A stretch of DNA of 64,000 nt, taken from assembly GCA_947500435.1 (NCBI GenBank), contig CANMRV010000004.1, forward strand, positions 558,001 to 622,000, read 5' to 3'. Position 1 is the stretch's first letter. The number at the start of each line of letters is the position of its first letter. The notes under the pieces were generated by a model, which searched no databases, was not told the origin of the DNA, and was given only the letters and a program-made list of their open reading frames with translations. The stretch comes from an uncultured Flavobacteriaceae bacterium (GTDB lineage Bacteria; Bacteroidota; Bacteroidia; Flavobacteriales; Flavobacteriaceae). A program made the position numbers and the translations under genes. Shown here one piece after another: positions 51,956 to 60,749 of the stretch.

Positions 51956-53314
51956 TTATTCTTTCATCAATTTTTCCAAATCATCAGGCGTTCGCGGTAA
52001 GTCTTTGCTAAGAACTTCGCAACCACTTTCAGTAACTAAAATCACATCTTCTGTAAAAACAGAAATTTGCTCATCGTGGTTGTAATACCAGGGTTCCACA
52101 GTGAATATCATTCCCGGTTGAAGTTTCGCATCTGAAAGATTTGGGTCACCTGTAGACAGTCCTAAGTGATGTCCGAAGAACAATCCTACTTGCATGTATT
52201 TTTTTGCATCACGCGGAATAATTCGATCTGTGAATTCTTTGATATCGGCAAAGGTGATTCCGGGTTTTATGAAATCTATGATTTGGTCCGCTATACCAAC
52301 TTCCATGGTAAGAATCTCTTTTTGTCTTTTACTGAACTTTCCGGAAACGGGAAATGTTCTCCCCACATCACTTACATAGTTTCTATACTCGCATCCCACA
52401 TCGAAAACTACCATCTCGCCATTTTCAAGAGTACGATTTCTGCGATTGTAATGTGTTGCTAAAATTCGCCATGGCCAAAGCGAATTTGGTCCGGATTTTA
52501 TAATCGACCCAAAAGCCAATCGATGTGCTCCGTTAACTTTGTAGTTTCCTTCAAGGATACCTTCTAAATAACGTTCATCGATTCCTTCTTTTATGGTTTT
52601 AGCAGCCGTTTTGATTCCTTCTACATTAATCGAAGTAGATTTTCGCATAATCTCTATTTCTGCGGAAGATTTTATCATTCGGACCCTTGCGACTGATTCA
52701 TACATGTTTTCAAACTGCAAACCGCTGTGTTTGATTTCTAAAGCTTTTAAAAGAACCTGTTCGGGAGTAGGGGAGCTAATATAGTCTTGGGAGGCGTACC
52801 TAATTTCTCCAATCCTTCCGTTGTCAATGAAAACAATTGTTCCTTCAGATGCTTTTTGGACCATTAAAACAGGGAATTCAGAGATGTTCCGTAATGACAA
52901 ACCCGATTGATTGGATATTGAAATATCACTTAATAGGGGTCTTCCAGGAAAATCATTGGGTCTTGAATTACTCTTAAAACGTAAGTCTTCTTCAGGAGTA
53001 TATATTACCGCTGAATTTTCCTCAGTATCCAAAACCAAAATGCTATTAGGCAATTCCAGTCCTGAGAAATAATAAAAATCATCGAGCTGACGAAAGGTTT
53101 CGCCATATGAAAACCCGTCTTTGGCTGGAATCAATACAAGTCCTGATTTTCCCGAATTGCGTAAGTCTTGGACTAATCTTGATCTCCGTTCTCCTAGTTC
53201 CTTACTAGAAAAGGGCATTTCCGTCCATTCGAAATAAGACTGTTCAGGAGTTTGTGCATATACATTAATGGATAAGCTAAGTACAGCTATTAAAAGAATG
53301 CTTTTCAGTTTCAT
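51956..53314 (-). CDS. Exported Xaa-Pro aminopeptidase (M24B family)
   Basis: A protein of about 452 residues with a signal peptide (SILLIAVLSLSINVYAQ) after the ATG at 53314. An upstream ATG at 53350 lies inside the previous gene and would spoil the signal. The N-terminal half is a creatinase/aminopeptidase P N-domain (EERRSRL-like region to FSGLELPNSILVLDTEEN), the C-terminal half the pita-bread M24 fold with metal ligands in VFDVGCEYRNYVSDVGRTFP, GHHLGLSTGD, FTVEPWYY and FTEDVILVT. It removes residues before proline from peptides in the periplasm. A VOC-family gene ends 8 nt upstream. Confidence 0.92.
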   Translation of the reverse strand: MKLKSILLIAVLSLSINVYAQTPEQSYFEWTEMPFSSKELGERRSRLVQDLRNSGKSGLVLIPAKDGFSYGETFRQLDDFYYFSGLELPNSILVLDTEENSAVIYTPEEDLRFKSNSRPNDFPGRPLLSDISISNQSGLSLRNISEFPVLMVQKASEGTIVFIDNGRIGEIRYASQDYISSPTPEQVLLKALEIKHSGLQFENMYESVARVRMIKSSAEIEIMRKSTSINVEGIKTAAKTIKEGIDERYLEGILEGNYKVNGAHRLAFGSIIKSGPNSLWPWRILATHYNRRNRTLENGEMVVFDVGCEYRNYVSDVGRTFPVSGKFSKRQKEILTMEVGIADQIIDFIKPGITFADIKEFTDRIIPRDAKKYMQVGLFFGHHLGLSTGDPNLSDAKLQPGMIFTVEPWYYNHDEQISVFTEDVILVTESGCEVLSKDLPRTPDDLEKLMKE

Positions 53315-53321
53315 TCGGAAG

Positions 53322-53735
53322 TTATTGTTGGTAAAATGAATCTTCATCAATCATCAAGGTAGTAAGTTCAACAGTATGACCGTCTAAATCTTTGGTATAA
53401 ATGGAATGGAAATAATAATGGTCTTGAATCGTATAGTCTAGCCCCAAGGCATCATACTTTTTTTGGGCAATCTTAAAATTTGCATTGGTAACATTAAAGG
53501 CAAAATGATCAATACGTATGCTCTTTCTGTTTATTGGAAATTTTTCCAAATTCAAATCTGCAGGAAATAAGGCAAGTCCTGTTTTTCCTGAAAGCATGAA
53601 AACAGGATATTCTCCCCACTTCTCTAATTTGTATTTTTTGAGACCAAGTACTTTTTCATACCACTTGGCAGAGGCTTCTATATCCTCAACGTATAAAGCT
53701 ACATGGTCTAAAAAATCAAGCTTTAATTTTGACAT
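53322..53735 (-). CDS. VOC/glyoxalase superfamily protein
   Basis: A 137-residue protein with the paired beta-alpha-beta-beta-beta fold of the VOC superfamily: LDHVALYVEDIEASAKWYEKVLGL (residues 9-32, the conserved His and helix), FMLSGKTGLALFP, then IDHFAFNVTNANFKIAQKKY and the last metal-ligand-type Glu in TVELTTLM. It may be a dioxygenase, lyase or resistance-like protein. It lies 5 nt after the SRPBCC gene and 8 nt before the M24 peptidase gene, so it is mid-operon. Confidence 0.88.
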   Translation of the reverse strand: MSKLKLDFLDHVALYVEDIEASAKWYEKVLGLKKYKLEKWGEYPVFMLSGKTGLALFPADLNLEKFPINRKSIRIDHFAFNVTNANFKIAQKKYDALGLDYTIQDHYYFHSIYTKDLDGHTVELTTLMIDEDSFYQQ

Positions 53736-53740
53736 ATTCG

Positions 53741-54199
53741 TTATTCTTCTTTAGGATAGCGATCAGCGATAAGTTTCAATTCTATGTTATGTTCCAAGTA
53801 TGCTTTCGCACCGGCAAGTACCCATGTGAAGCCACCAGTAGCGTCTCGAATCTGTGCCATGATTTCATCGGTTGTCCCTTTAAGACCGGTGTTGGTGATG
53901 GTGACAAAGGTTTTATCCGCCCCCATGGATTTAAAACTCCATTCAGCTATTGCATCTTTATCTTCACCCCATTGAATTCTAATGTTTTCATTTGAAGTTA
54001 TTGAAATCACATGAACGGAAGCTGTATGATCGAACATTTCCCAAGTCCATTCGATGGTTTTTCCGTTTTCCAATTTTCCGGAACTTTTGGTAAACCAGAA
54101 TTTCGTTGTGATTTCAGGATTTATAAAAGCATCGAAAACCTCAGAAATTGGTTTTCGAATTAGCATGGCAGTTTCTGCATAGTTGCCCGTGGTTTCCAT
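53741..54199 (-). CDS. SRPBCC (AHSA1-type) domain protein
   Basis: A 152-residue protein with a START-like helix-grip fold of the activator of Hsp90 ATPase (AHSA1) family: AMLIRKPISEVFDAFINPEITTKFW, GKTIEWTWEMFD, WGEDKDAIAEWSF and the long C-terminal helix GTTDEIMAQIRDATGGFTWV. The cavity binds a hydrophobic ligand; the role in bacteria is usually unknown, and regulation or detoxification has been suggested for relatives. It leads the short operon with VOC and M24 peptidase genes. Confidence 0.88.
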   Translation of the reverse strand: METTGNYAETAMLIRKPISEVFDAFINPEITTKFWFTKSSGKLENGKTIEWTWEMFDHTASVHVISITSNENIRIQWGEDKDAIAEWSFKSMGADKTFVTITNTGLKGTTDEIMAQIRDATGGFTWVLAGAKAYLEHNIELKLIADRYPKEE

Positions 54200-54259
54200 T
54201 TTACGTGTATTGCTTACTGAAAAATAAAGATTAAAATGGAATTGCTATGTTAAAGAGGT

Positions 54260-55813
54260 TTACAAAATATCTTTCGGAAGTATTTTACGCGTCCAAGTCT
54301 TAACACGTTTTACATTGCTAACTTCTGAATCAGGATTGAACTTTAAGGTAGTTTCCCAAGCATTTTCGGGTTTGAATTCTTCTTCTATTCCCTCAAGAAC
54401 CGAAGCCGTAATTTCTTCCGAATGAATAATAGCCAAGCACTCTGTATTGAGGTTTGCACTTCTTGGATCAAGATTGAAGGTGCCAATTACCGTAGTTTTG
54501 CCATCTACAACCATGCTTTTGGAATGTAAGCCAAATATGGGTTGGTAGTCAATCGAAGCCTGTAACTCACCTGTCATGATTCTTTTGCGCTCGGCAGCGT
54601 CTGGTCGGAACTCAAAAATTCGGACTCCGGTTTCCAACAAAGCTATACGGTCTTTTTGGTACCCGCTAAAAGCTTCTAGATTATCTGTAGAAGCCAAGCT
54701 ATTGGTTAGTATACGGATTTTTACGCCGCGATTAGTTGCTTCTCGAAACAGCTCTCGACTCAATTCCGAAGTAATCAAATATGGACTTTGAATTTCAATT
54801 GATGTTTTAGCATTCTTCACTAAACTGATTAGCTTGCTTGTAGAAATTCCGCCTCCACCAAGACCACTATTGCCATCATTCTTACCCGGTTCATCAGAAG
54901 TAAATTCAACATCATCTACCCAAACCAAGGATCCAGATTCTTTAATGGCGGGAAAAGCTGCTGGTAAATTTTTAATTTTCTCGCGAACTTGAGGCCAAAA
55001 ATTTTCTGGATTACAAGCATACTCGTGCAATTTATCAAAGCGATTTTCATCAGTTACATTATCAGGAAGCTCTTCTGTCAAATTGACAACATCAACGCTT
55101 AAGTCGCTATTCCAGAATTTTAGAAAGGAGGTGTTTACTTTTTGGGTTTCTTTTCCTAGAAGCAAAACATCCCTATCTCTAAAGTTGTATTCATGGTCAT
55201 AGTCGAAATATTCATCAGCGATATTCCTTCCGCCAGTAATAACAATTTTTCCATCAACAACAAAGGTTTTATTGTGCATGCGTTGATTGAATGAACGAAA
55301 ATCGGTAGTCAGTTTGCCCAGTTTATCGAAAATGTTCTTACCAAGATTTACTCCGGGGTTATAAACCTTAATAGTGATGTTTTCATGGGAATCTAATGTT
55401 AGTATATCTTGTATATCGGCATCTACCATTATGTCATCCACAAGCAATCTTATTTTTACTCCTCTATCAGCTGCTCGAACTAGATAATCACAGGCAATTA
55501 GCCCAACGTTATCCATCGAAAAAATAAAATACTGAATGTCAATGGTTTGCTCTGCATATTCAGTTAGCCAAGCTCTTGTTATCATGGCGCCGCCACCATC
55601 CTCGAGCACGTAGACTCCAGTCTTTGTTTTCATTGCTTCGGAAATGTCTTCCAGTTCTTTTGAGAGACTAATGGAATGGTTCCTGTGGATGTTGTCACAA
55701 AAACTAGTTGTCAACTTTCCAGCTAAAGGATTCTTTTCTTCCTTACAAGAGGTGAAGAGAAACAAGCCAATCATACAGCATACGATGTAGAGAGGGAGTT
55801 TTGGTTTGGTCAT
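54260..55813 (-). CDS. Phospholipase D-like lipoprotein (cardiolipin synthase type)
   Basis: A 517-residue lipoprotein (signal MIGLFLFTSC, Cys23) with two HKD motifs of the PLD family: MHNKTFVVDGKIVITGGRN in the first half and LHSKSMVVDGKTTVIGTFN in the second, each with HxKxxxxD. The spacing and the GGRNIADEYFDY and NLDPRSANLNTEC segments match exported YmdC/ClsC-like PLD proteins. It would transfer or hydrolyse phosphatidyl groups in the outer envelope. The gene is single, with the repeat copy C directly upstream of its start on the minus strand. Confidence 0.92.
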   Translation of the reverse strand: MTKPKLPLYIVCCMIGLFLFTSCKEEKNPLAGKLTTSFCDNIHRNHSISLSKELEDISEAMKTKTGVYVLEDGGGAMITRAWLTEYAEQTIDIQYFIFSMDNVGLIACDYLVRAADRGVKIRLLVDDIMVDADIQDILTLDSHENITIKVYNPGVNLGKNIFDKLGKLTTDFRSFNQRMHNKTFVVDGKIVITGGRNIADEYFDYDHEYNFRDRDVLLLGKETQKVNTSFLKFWNSDLSVDVVNLTEELPDNVTDENRFDKLHEYACNPENFWPQVREKIKNLPAAFPAIKESGSLVWVDDVEFTSDEPGKNDGNSGLGGGGISTSKLISLVKNAKTSIEIQSPYLITSELSRELFREATNRGVKIRILTNSLASTDNLEAFSGYQKDRIALLETGVRIFEFRPDAAERKRIMTGELQASIDYQPIFGLHSKSMVVDGKTTVIGTFNLDPRSANLNTECLAIIHSEEITASVLEGIEEEFKPENAWETTLKFNPDSEVSNVKRVKTWTRKILPKDIL

Positions 55814-55835
55814 TTGGTTTGTAGTTCTGTATAAA

Positions 55836-55938
55836 TTTACTCGATAATCGAGATTTAAAATGCTCCAACGCTTGCGTCGAAATCAATGTTAACTTTTCCT
55901 TTTAATGCCTCGCGGGCTCGCCCCGAGGTTATTTTACT
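55836..55938 (+). repeat. Dispersed intergenic repeat, copy C (short form)
   Basis: TTTACTCGATAATCGAGA, TTTAAAATGCTCC, a GCTTGC block, and ATGCCTCGCGGGCTCGCCCCGAGGTTATTTTACT appear in the same order as in 1385-1507 but without the GC-rich hairpin. The distal end overlaps the last codon and the stop of the TPR gene (TAA at 55934-55936 on the minus strand). Confidence 0.72.
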
Positions 55939-56953
55939 GAACAATTTCTACCTGAGAAGTTAAAGGCCCATCGTTATCATCAGAACTTGAGACTTGGATG
56001 TAATGGCCTTCATTGACTTCCAAAATCTGACAGGTCAAGACCATTTTGGGAATATCTCTTTGTTCAGGATTAGCCAAATTAGCCACTGGAGTTAGGGTAT
56101 AGGTACATTCGTCAAGCCAATCTACCCTAAGTTTTAATTTGTACCCTAAAGTTTCGTTTTCTTCAATCTGATAGCCTTGATTACGGACTATTTTGGTAAC
56201 TCCGTTTTGACGGCTTTCTATTTGAAAACTTCCTGTCTTGACATCTGAACAATCTCCGCATTGGAGATTGAAATCACTTAGGTATTCCTTGGTAATGGGT
56301 TGCCCGCCAAGTGCTTTAGTTTCTTTTAGATATTTTTTGGCATTTGTACAGTCTTGACTATTCAAATACGCTATTGATAGTTTATAGGTAGTATGAATGT
56401 ACTCCGGATCAATGGCATAGGAAGTTAAAAGCTTTTCTTTTGCCAATTTTAAACTTTTTTGAGCGCTTTTGTAATTTGAACGAACCTTATCATAATACTC
56501 CCCCAAATAGGTAGTGGCGTAGTCGGTTAAAATTGGTGCGCTTTCAGGTTCGAGTTTTAGCCCTTCAGTATATTCGTTCCTTGCTTCGTCGTATGCACCT
56601 AATGCTGTGTAAACCGCTCCATAACCCCAATAGATTCCAGAGTTTTTTGGATTCAGTAAATAGGCTTGATTAAAGCGATACATAGCAGTTTTTAAGTCTC
56701 CTTTATACAAATAGTCAAAACCAATTCGAATCATATCGTGTGCGCCTTCGGATTTCGACTTTCCATTTTCCACAATGGAGTTCACAAACTTTGCATCAGC
56801 GGCAAGTTCCTTTTCAGTTTTTTCAGTATTGCCAAACTCAGGAAGCATTCGAATATCATTTTTTGCTTGTTTTTGCCAAGATTTAAATGTTGACTGCTGA
56901 GCACATGCTCCTATGGAGAATAAAATAGAAAGTACTAGTATGAAATACCGCAT
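55934..56953 (-). CDS. Exported tetratricopeptide repeat protein
   Basis: A 339-residue protein with a signal peptide (LVLSILFSIGACAQ, possibly a lipoprotein at Cys17). Residues about 65-200 contain three or four TPR units (YLYKGDLKTAMYRFNQAYLL, GYGAVYTALGAYDEARNEY, YKSAQKSLKLAKEKLLTS). The C-terminal 110 residues are a beta-rich domain with two Cys pairs (NLQCGDCSDVKTGSFQIES; WLDECTYTLTPVANL). TPR parts usually mediate protein contacts. The C-terminal stop lies inside repeat copy C, so the repeat may have set the current end of the gene. Confidence 0.87.
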   Translation of the reverse strand: MRYFILVLSILFSIGACAQQSTFKSWQKQAKNDIRMLPEFGNTEKTEKELAADAKFVNSIVENGKSKSEGAHDMIRIGFDYLYKGDLKTAMYRFNQAYLLNPKNSGIYWGYGAVYTALGAYDEARNEYTEGLKLEPESAPILTDYATTYLGEYYDKVRSNYKSAQKSLKLAKEKLLTSYAIDPEYIHTTYKLSIAYLNSQDCTNAKKYLKETKALGGQPITKEYLSDFNLQCGDCSDVKTGSFQIESRQNGVTKIVRNQGYQIEENETLGYKLKLRVDWLDECTYTLTPVANLANPEQRDIPKMVLTCQILEVNEGHYIQVSSSDDNDGPLTSQVEIVQ

Positions 56954-57013
56954 AGGTTGAATTTTACCTATTTATAACGGAAAATGAGTGCTTTTGTTGC
57001 TGTTAACCCGCTT

Positions 57014-57715
57014 TTAACTACCCCTCTTATGACTATAAGGATTTGAACGATAGTAGGCTTTTGGGTCAAATTTACGATCCTCGAACTTTTCTGGCAGAAT
57101 TTTAAAATGAAGAATTCGATCAACTCTAAAAGCGCGATAATCAACCCGTAAGTGACACCAGGCCATTAAAATCCATTTATTATCCGAATATAAGAGCATA
57201 TAGGGCTCAACTTTTCTAAAAGAAGGAGCAGAGTTATCTAGTTTTCGATAATTAATTTCAATATAGTTGAAGTTTGTTGCTGCCAATTGTATTTCGGAGA
57301 GTGCATTACTACTAATATTTTCAGAACGTCTTCCAAATACATGAATTTTCTTGTTCAGCATTTCACTTTTTTCCAAAACTGATGAACGGAAAACGGATTT
57401 AATCTTGGTCAGCGCTTCTCCAAAATCGACAACAAAAGAGGTATCATTCGATTTGCTGACCAAATGTTGTGCTGTTATTAAGGCGTTGGCTTCTTTTTCA
57501 GTAAATTGAACAGGTGCGACGGTGTAACCATCCATAAGTGTATATCCTCTGCCTTCTAAAGTAACTACAGGAACTCCTGCTTCAATCAGTTTTTGGATAT
57601 CTCTGTAAATCGTACGTATGCTTACCCCAAACTTGTCTGACAATTCAGTTGCAGTCAGCACCCTTTTCGATTTTAAGAGCGTTAATATTGATATGAGCCG
57701 AGATAGTTGTGTCAT
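57014..57715 (-). CDS. YafY-type transcription regulator with WYL domain
   Basis: A protein of 233 residues (ATG at 57715; an upstream ATG adds three). The N-terminal winged HTH_11 domain reads LSRLISILTLLKSKRVLTATEL and VSIRTIYRDIQKLIEAGVPV; the C-terminal WYL domain has IEINYRKLDNSAPSFRKVEPY, WILMAWCHLRVDYRAFRVDRI. WYL regulators sense small ligands. It is 57 nt downstream of a VOC-family gene, a pairing found in many genomes, and the upstream inverted repeat at 58193-58207 is a plausible operator that would give autoregulation. Confidence 0.9.
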   Translation of the reverse strand: MTQLSRLISILTLLKSKRVLTATELSDKFGVSIRTIYRDIQKLIEAGVPVVTLEGRGYTLMDGYTVAPVQFTEKEANALITAQHLVSKSNDTSFVVDFGEALTKIKSVFRSSVLEKSEMLNKKIHVFGRRSENISSNALSEIQLAATNFNYIEINYRKLDNSAPSFRKVEPYMLLYSDNKWILMAWCHLRVDYRAFRVDRILHFKILPEKFEDRKFDPKAYYRSNPYSHKRGS

Positions 57716-57772
57716 TAGAAACAAAGATAGCGAACCGTGAAATGATTCGCTATCCTATTGGTTTTAATGGGA

Positions 57773-58144
57773 TTATCCCCAAGAATGTAGTGCTATTTTG
57801 TTTCCTTCCGTGTCCAATACTTGCGCCATGAATCCGTTTTCCCCAATGTCAGTCTTTGGCATTACTATAGAACCGCCTGCTGATTCTACCTTTGATAGCG
57901 GTACATTTAAATCGTTTCCGCCATTAAGATAAACAACTACGCCTTCACTAGAAGGTGTATAGCCATCCATTTCAACGATGCCCCCGCCAACTCCATTATT
58001 GTCTTCATCATAGGCAAACATACCATATTTCATTCCTGGCATCGGGGTATCTTTGATTGTGGTATCTAACACGGTTGTGTAGAATGATTTGGCTCTTTCA
58101 AAATTTTTAACTGGAATTTCAAACCAGCTGATTGCATTTGTCAT
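57773..58144 (-). CDS. VOC family protein (YafY partner)
   Basis: A 123-residue glyoxalase/bleomycin-resistance-fold protein: AISWFEIPVKNFERAKSFYTTVL, MKYGMFAYDEDNNGVGGGI, VVYLNGGNDLNVPLSKVES and a C-terminal EGNKIALHSW. It belongs to the branch lacking the strict metal-binding His/Glu set of glyoxalase I, so its activity is open. Predicted cytoplasmic. It is transcribed with the YafY-like regulator from a promoter with a TATCTTTG -7 box at 58175-58182. Confidence 0.88.
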   Translation of the reverse strand: MTNAISWFEIPVKNFERAKSFYTTVLDTTIKDTPMPGMKYGMFAYDEDNNGVGGGIVEMDGYTPSSEGVVVYLNGGNDLNVPLSKVESAGGSIVMPKTDIGENGFMAQVLDTEGNKIALHSWG

Positions 58145-58174
58145 TGTATTTCAATTTAAAGGTTAAACTTAATA

Positions 58175-58207
58175 CAAAGATATTTTGACAAATGACAGAT
58201 GTTGTCA
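58175..58207 (-). promoter_or_regulatory. Promoter and TGACA-N5-TGTCA operator of the VOC-YafY operon
   Basis: On the minus strand TATCTTTG (58182-58175) is a perfect TAnnTTTG -7 box 31 nt before the ATG of the VOC gene. Eleven nucleotides further upstream, 58193-58207 is a perfect inverted repeat with TGACA arms and a 5-nt centre. Binding there would cover the region between the -33 and -7 elements, fitting repression by the downstream YafY-like regulator. Confidence 0.5.
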
Positions 58208-58248
58208 GGGGTACTTCAATTAGTAAATTAACTTATGATTGCATTACA

Positions 58249-59283
58249 CTATTGAATCTTCAGACGGTAGTCCGAAATTTTAATAAATCGATCAAGTTGC
58301 TCGAAGTAAAGGTCATCACCAATAATTTGAATGTGGTCGATTTTTCCCCAATGATCCCATCCCACCGTAGGGGAATGTTCATAATCGGTATTGCTTACAT
58401 CCAGGCTGATTGTACCTGTGATTAATTGTTTGAAGGTTTTAGTTTCCAGATTTAAGGCCATTAAACCAACAGAATCTTCTGGAGCACCATTACCGTGAAC
58501 CGAAACGATAAGTTGATCGTGGACTTCGTCAAAAGCAATATCTGTTATTTCTCCAGCTCCTTTGGTATCAGCTATAGTTGAAACTTGAACTCCCGTTCCT
58601 GTTTTTTCAATGGTTCTAATATACTTGTGGTCATCAATAAAATAAATAATGTTACTTACTTTAATCATCTTGGAAACGTATCTGAAAGCAGCTTCCTCCT
58701 CATTACCATCTTTTATTGCACTCAATCCGATGTTGCCTATGACTAAATCTGTGGGTCTGATGCTCCCATTAAAACTCCTTATTGTGTGCGACTCATAGTC
58801 GTAGGCCAAAAACGAGTCACTATCAAAATGAGTTATTGCGGTAAATTTCGCCTCTTCATCAGGTATCAATGAAGCTATTTCATTTTCATAGACGCTGGTC
58901 TGTTCTTCATTAAAACTGTATATAATGTTCGTATCATCTGAAACGCAAATAGGTTTACCCATGTCGTCTATAATGAAACTGCCAATATCTTGAGAAGAGA
59001 AATTGAAATAATGCAATAAGCCGTTGAGTATAGTCGATGAACCATCAGATTCAATTTTTCTCAGATACATGGTATTGACTTTCAAAGAATCTTCTTCTGA
59101 GTATCTCGTAAGCTCCATTGAATAGATTTCATTATCATGAGTAATGACATCCTGCATCAGCCGAACTTGTATGAATAAATCAGGGGTAATTGTAGCAATT
59201 GTATTGTCGTCTTCTGAAGTACTGCAAGAGCTCAATATTGCAGTTAAAACAAAGGGTAACAGATATTTTACTTGGAATTTCAT
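58249..59283 (-). CDS. Hypothetical lipoprotein, possible beta-propeller
   Basis: A 344-residue lipoprotein (signal FVLTAILSSC, Cys20, then STSEDDN). The mature chain is beta-rich with recurrent short strands and Asp-Gly turns (NTMYLRKIESDGSS, SFIIDDMGKPICVSDD, IRTIEKTGTGVQVSTIAD), consistent with a beta-propeller, but there is no known repeat signature. I cannot assign a family. No membrane or enzyme motif. It is upstream of the VOC operon on the same strand but separated by about 100 nt with its own promoter between. Confidence 0.7.
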   Translation of the reverse strand: MKFQVKYLLPFVLTAILSSCSTSEDDNTIATITPDLFIQVRLMQDVITHDNEIYSMELTRYSEEDSLKVNTMYLRKIESDGSSTILNGLLHYFNFSSQDIGSFIIDDMGKPICVSDDTNIIYSFNEEQTSVYENEIASLIPDEEAKFTAITHFDSDSFLAYDYESHTIRSFNGSIRPTDLVIGNIGLSAIKDGNEEEAAFRYVSKMIKVSNIIYFIDDHKYIRTIEKTGTGVQVSTIADTKGAGEITDIAFDEVHDQLIVSVHGNGAPEDSVGLMALNLETKTFKQLITGTISLDVSNTDYEHSPTVGWDHWGKIDHIQIIGDDLYFEQLDRFIKISDYRLKIQ

Positions 59284-59396
59284 AGGGACTAGTTTGGTTA
59301 GGTTACCTGAATATCAAGTTTTTATTTAACTAACTAAAGCCCTATTTATTGTGAATGTTGGTTTGAAAAACTTTGAATATCAAAGTGTTGATATCC

Positions 59397-59912
59397 CTAA
59401 TCACCGGTATCGGAAAATGAAAAAGTAATCTCGTTCACAAAGGTGTTGTCTATATTCTTTGATTCGGTATAGCCATAATCATCAAAGGAAACAACAATCT
59501 TTATCGACCAATTAAAGTCGTCGATTTTAGTGCCCGAGATTATGCCTTGATTTAAAGGTATGCTTCCCTCTCGGGGGCAAAAACAGAAGCGGTCAAAAAA
59601 AACTTTTTGCTGAAGTAGCTCGTCATTAGCATACGAAAAAGTGTCAAGTTCTGGCGATACTTCAAATACAATTGATTCTGCATAACCAGAATCTGCGGTA
59701 AGTGGGTCTGCTTCTTGCTGAAAATAATATTTGAAAACTAAGTTTTCACCCTTATTCACGGTTGCTTTAAGAAATTCAGGGTCACCCGACAACTCTATTT
59801 TAGCTTTTTCTTGATAGGTGTGCGAATAGATGTTTCCGTCTTCGGGCTCCTTATCGCAGCCATACAGAATTAGCGCTAAAAACACAAAGCAAGTACCTCT
59901 TATTACAGCCAT
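59397..59912 (-). CDS. Hypothetical lipoprotein
   Basis: A 171-residue protein with a lipoprotein signal (VFLALILYGC, Cys19). The mature part is beta-strand-rich and acidic (LSGDPEFLKATVNKGENLVF, IVFEVSPELDTFSY) with one FCFCP Cys pair near residue 111. A possible beta-sandwich. I do not recognise it. It lies 113 nt upstream of 58249-59283 on the same strand, so the two lipoproteins could be related in role. Confidence 0.65.
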   Translation of the reverse strand: MAVIRGTCFVFLALILYGCDKEPEDGNIYSHTYQEKAKIELSGDPEFLKATVNKGENLVFKYYFQQEADPLTADSGYAESIVFEVSPELDTFSYANDELLQQKVFFDRFCFCPREGSIPLNQGIISGTKIDDFNWSIKIVVSFDDYGYTESKNIDNTFVNEITFSFSDTGD

Positions 59913-60031
59913 TAGTTAAAAGATGCAAAAGAGGTTTTTGGTTGCGTGCGCATAGAGCACTTTAGCTTATGGCTAATACTAGTCGCCAATAAAATTCCAA
60001 ATGGAGTGAAAACTATGCCTCCAATTTAAAC

Positions 60032-60664
60032 CTAATAGGACAACCCTGGTGTTTGATGTAAATAGTTGAGACTATTCAATTGCTTTAAAATAAAATCAGC
60101 AACATCTGCTCTAGAGATTTTTAGTTTTACTGATTTATCCTTAGGACTAAACCCATGAAGATAATTTTCTGTTTTCTCCCCGTCGGTAAATGCTCCTGGC
60201 CTTACTATCGTCCAATCCAATCCGCTTTCTTGCACATACCTTTCCTGAAGTTCATGATCTTCGAAAATTTGTTTGAGATACCAGCCGAACATAATATACT
60301 TCCAGAAAAAATTAAGATTATCGTTGCTTTCATACGTTCCCAAAGTACTTTGACAGATGAGGCGCTGTACCCCATGAGCTTTCATAGCTGCGATGATGTG
60401 CTTTGTACCTACTGAGCGTACGACACTTTTTCTATGCTTTCCTGAACCCAATGCTATGATGACGACATCTTGTCCTTGGACAGCCCTTGTTACATCCGTA
60501 GGATTAAATACATCGCCATTTGCGATTTTCAAATTGGAATTCTGAAAATCTTCTAGTTTCGATTCATGTCTGCAAAATGCCGTTACTTCATGCCCTTGCT
60601 CTAAAGATTGAGCGATAAGATGTTTTCCGATAGTGCCTGTGGCACCAAATACTACTACTTTCAT
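60032..60664 (-). CDS. NAD(P)-binding protein of the atypical SDR type
   Basis: A 210-residue cytoplasmic protein with a Rossmann fold: VVFGATGTIGKHLIAQSLEQGHEV (residues 3-26, GATGTIG at 7-13), NGDVFNPTDVTRAVQGQDVV, then QSTLGTYES and VRPGAFTDG. It belongs to the NAD(P)H-binding (NmrA/flavin-reductase-like) atypical SDRs, which lack the YxxxK catalytic pair, so it may act as a redox sensor or reductase. The gene follows an AraC-type regulator by 85 nt on the same strand and may be its target. Confidence 0.87.
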   Translation of the reverse strand: MKVVVFGATGTIGKHLIAQSLEQGHEVTAFCRHESKLEDFQNSNLKIANGDVFNPTDVTRAVQGQDVVIIALGSGKHRKSVVRSVGTKHIIAAMKAHGVQRLICQSTLGTYESNDNLNFFWKYIMFGWYLKQIFEDHELQERYVQESGLDWTIVRPGAFTDGEKTENYLHGFSPKDKSVKLKISRADVADFILKQLNSLNYLHQTPGLSY

Positions 60665-60749
60665 GTTTTTCGATTTTTAGATGAATATTGTTTACACAAA
60701 AGTAACGCGCAACAAAGAGCCTTAATAGAACAAAACCGACAAAATAAAA

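Noticed and set aside
53741..54199. SRPBCC-VOC pair as part of a polyketide or antibiotic cluster
   Set aside because: The neighbours are an Xaa-Pro aminopeptidase and general lipoproteins, with no biosynthetic enzymes nearby.
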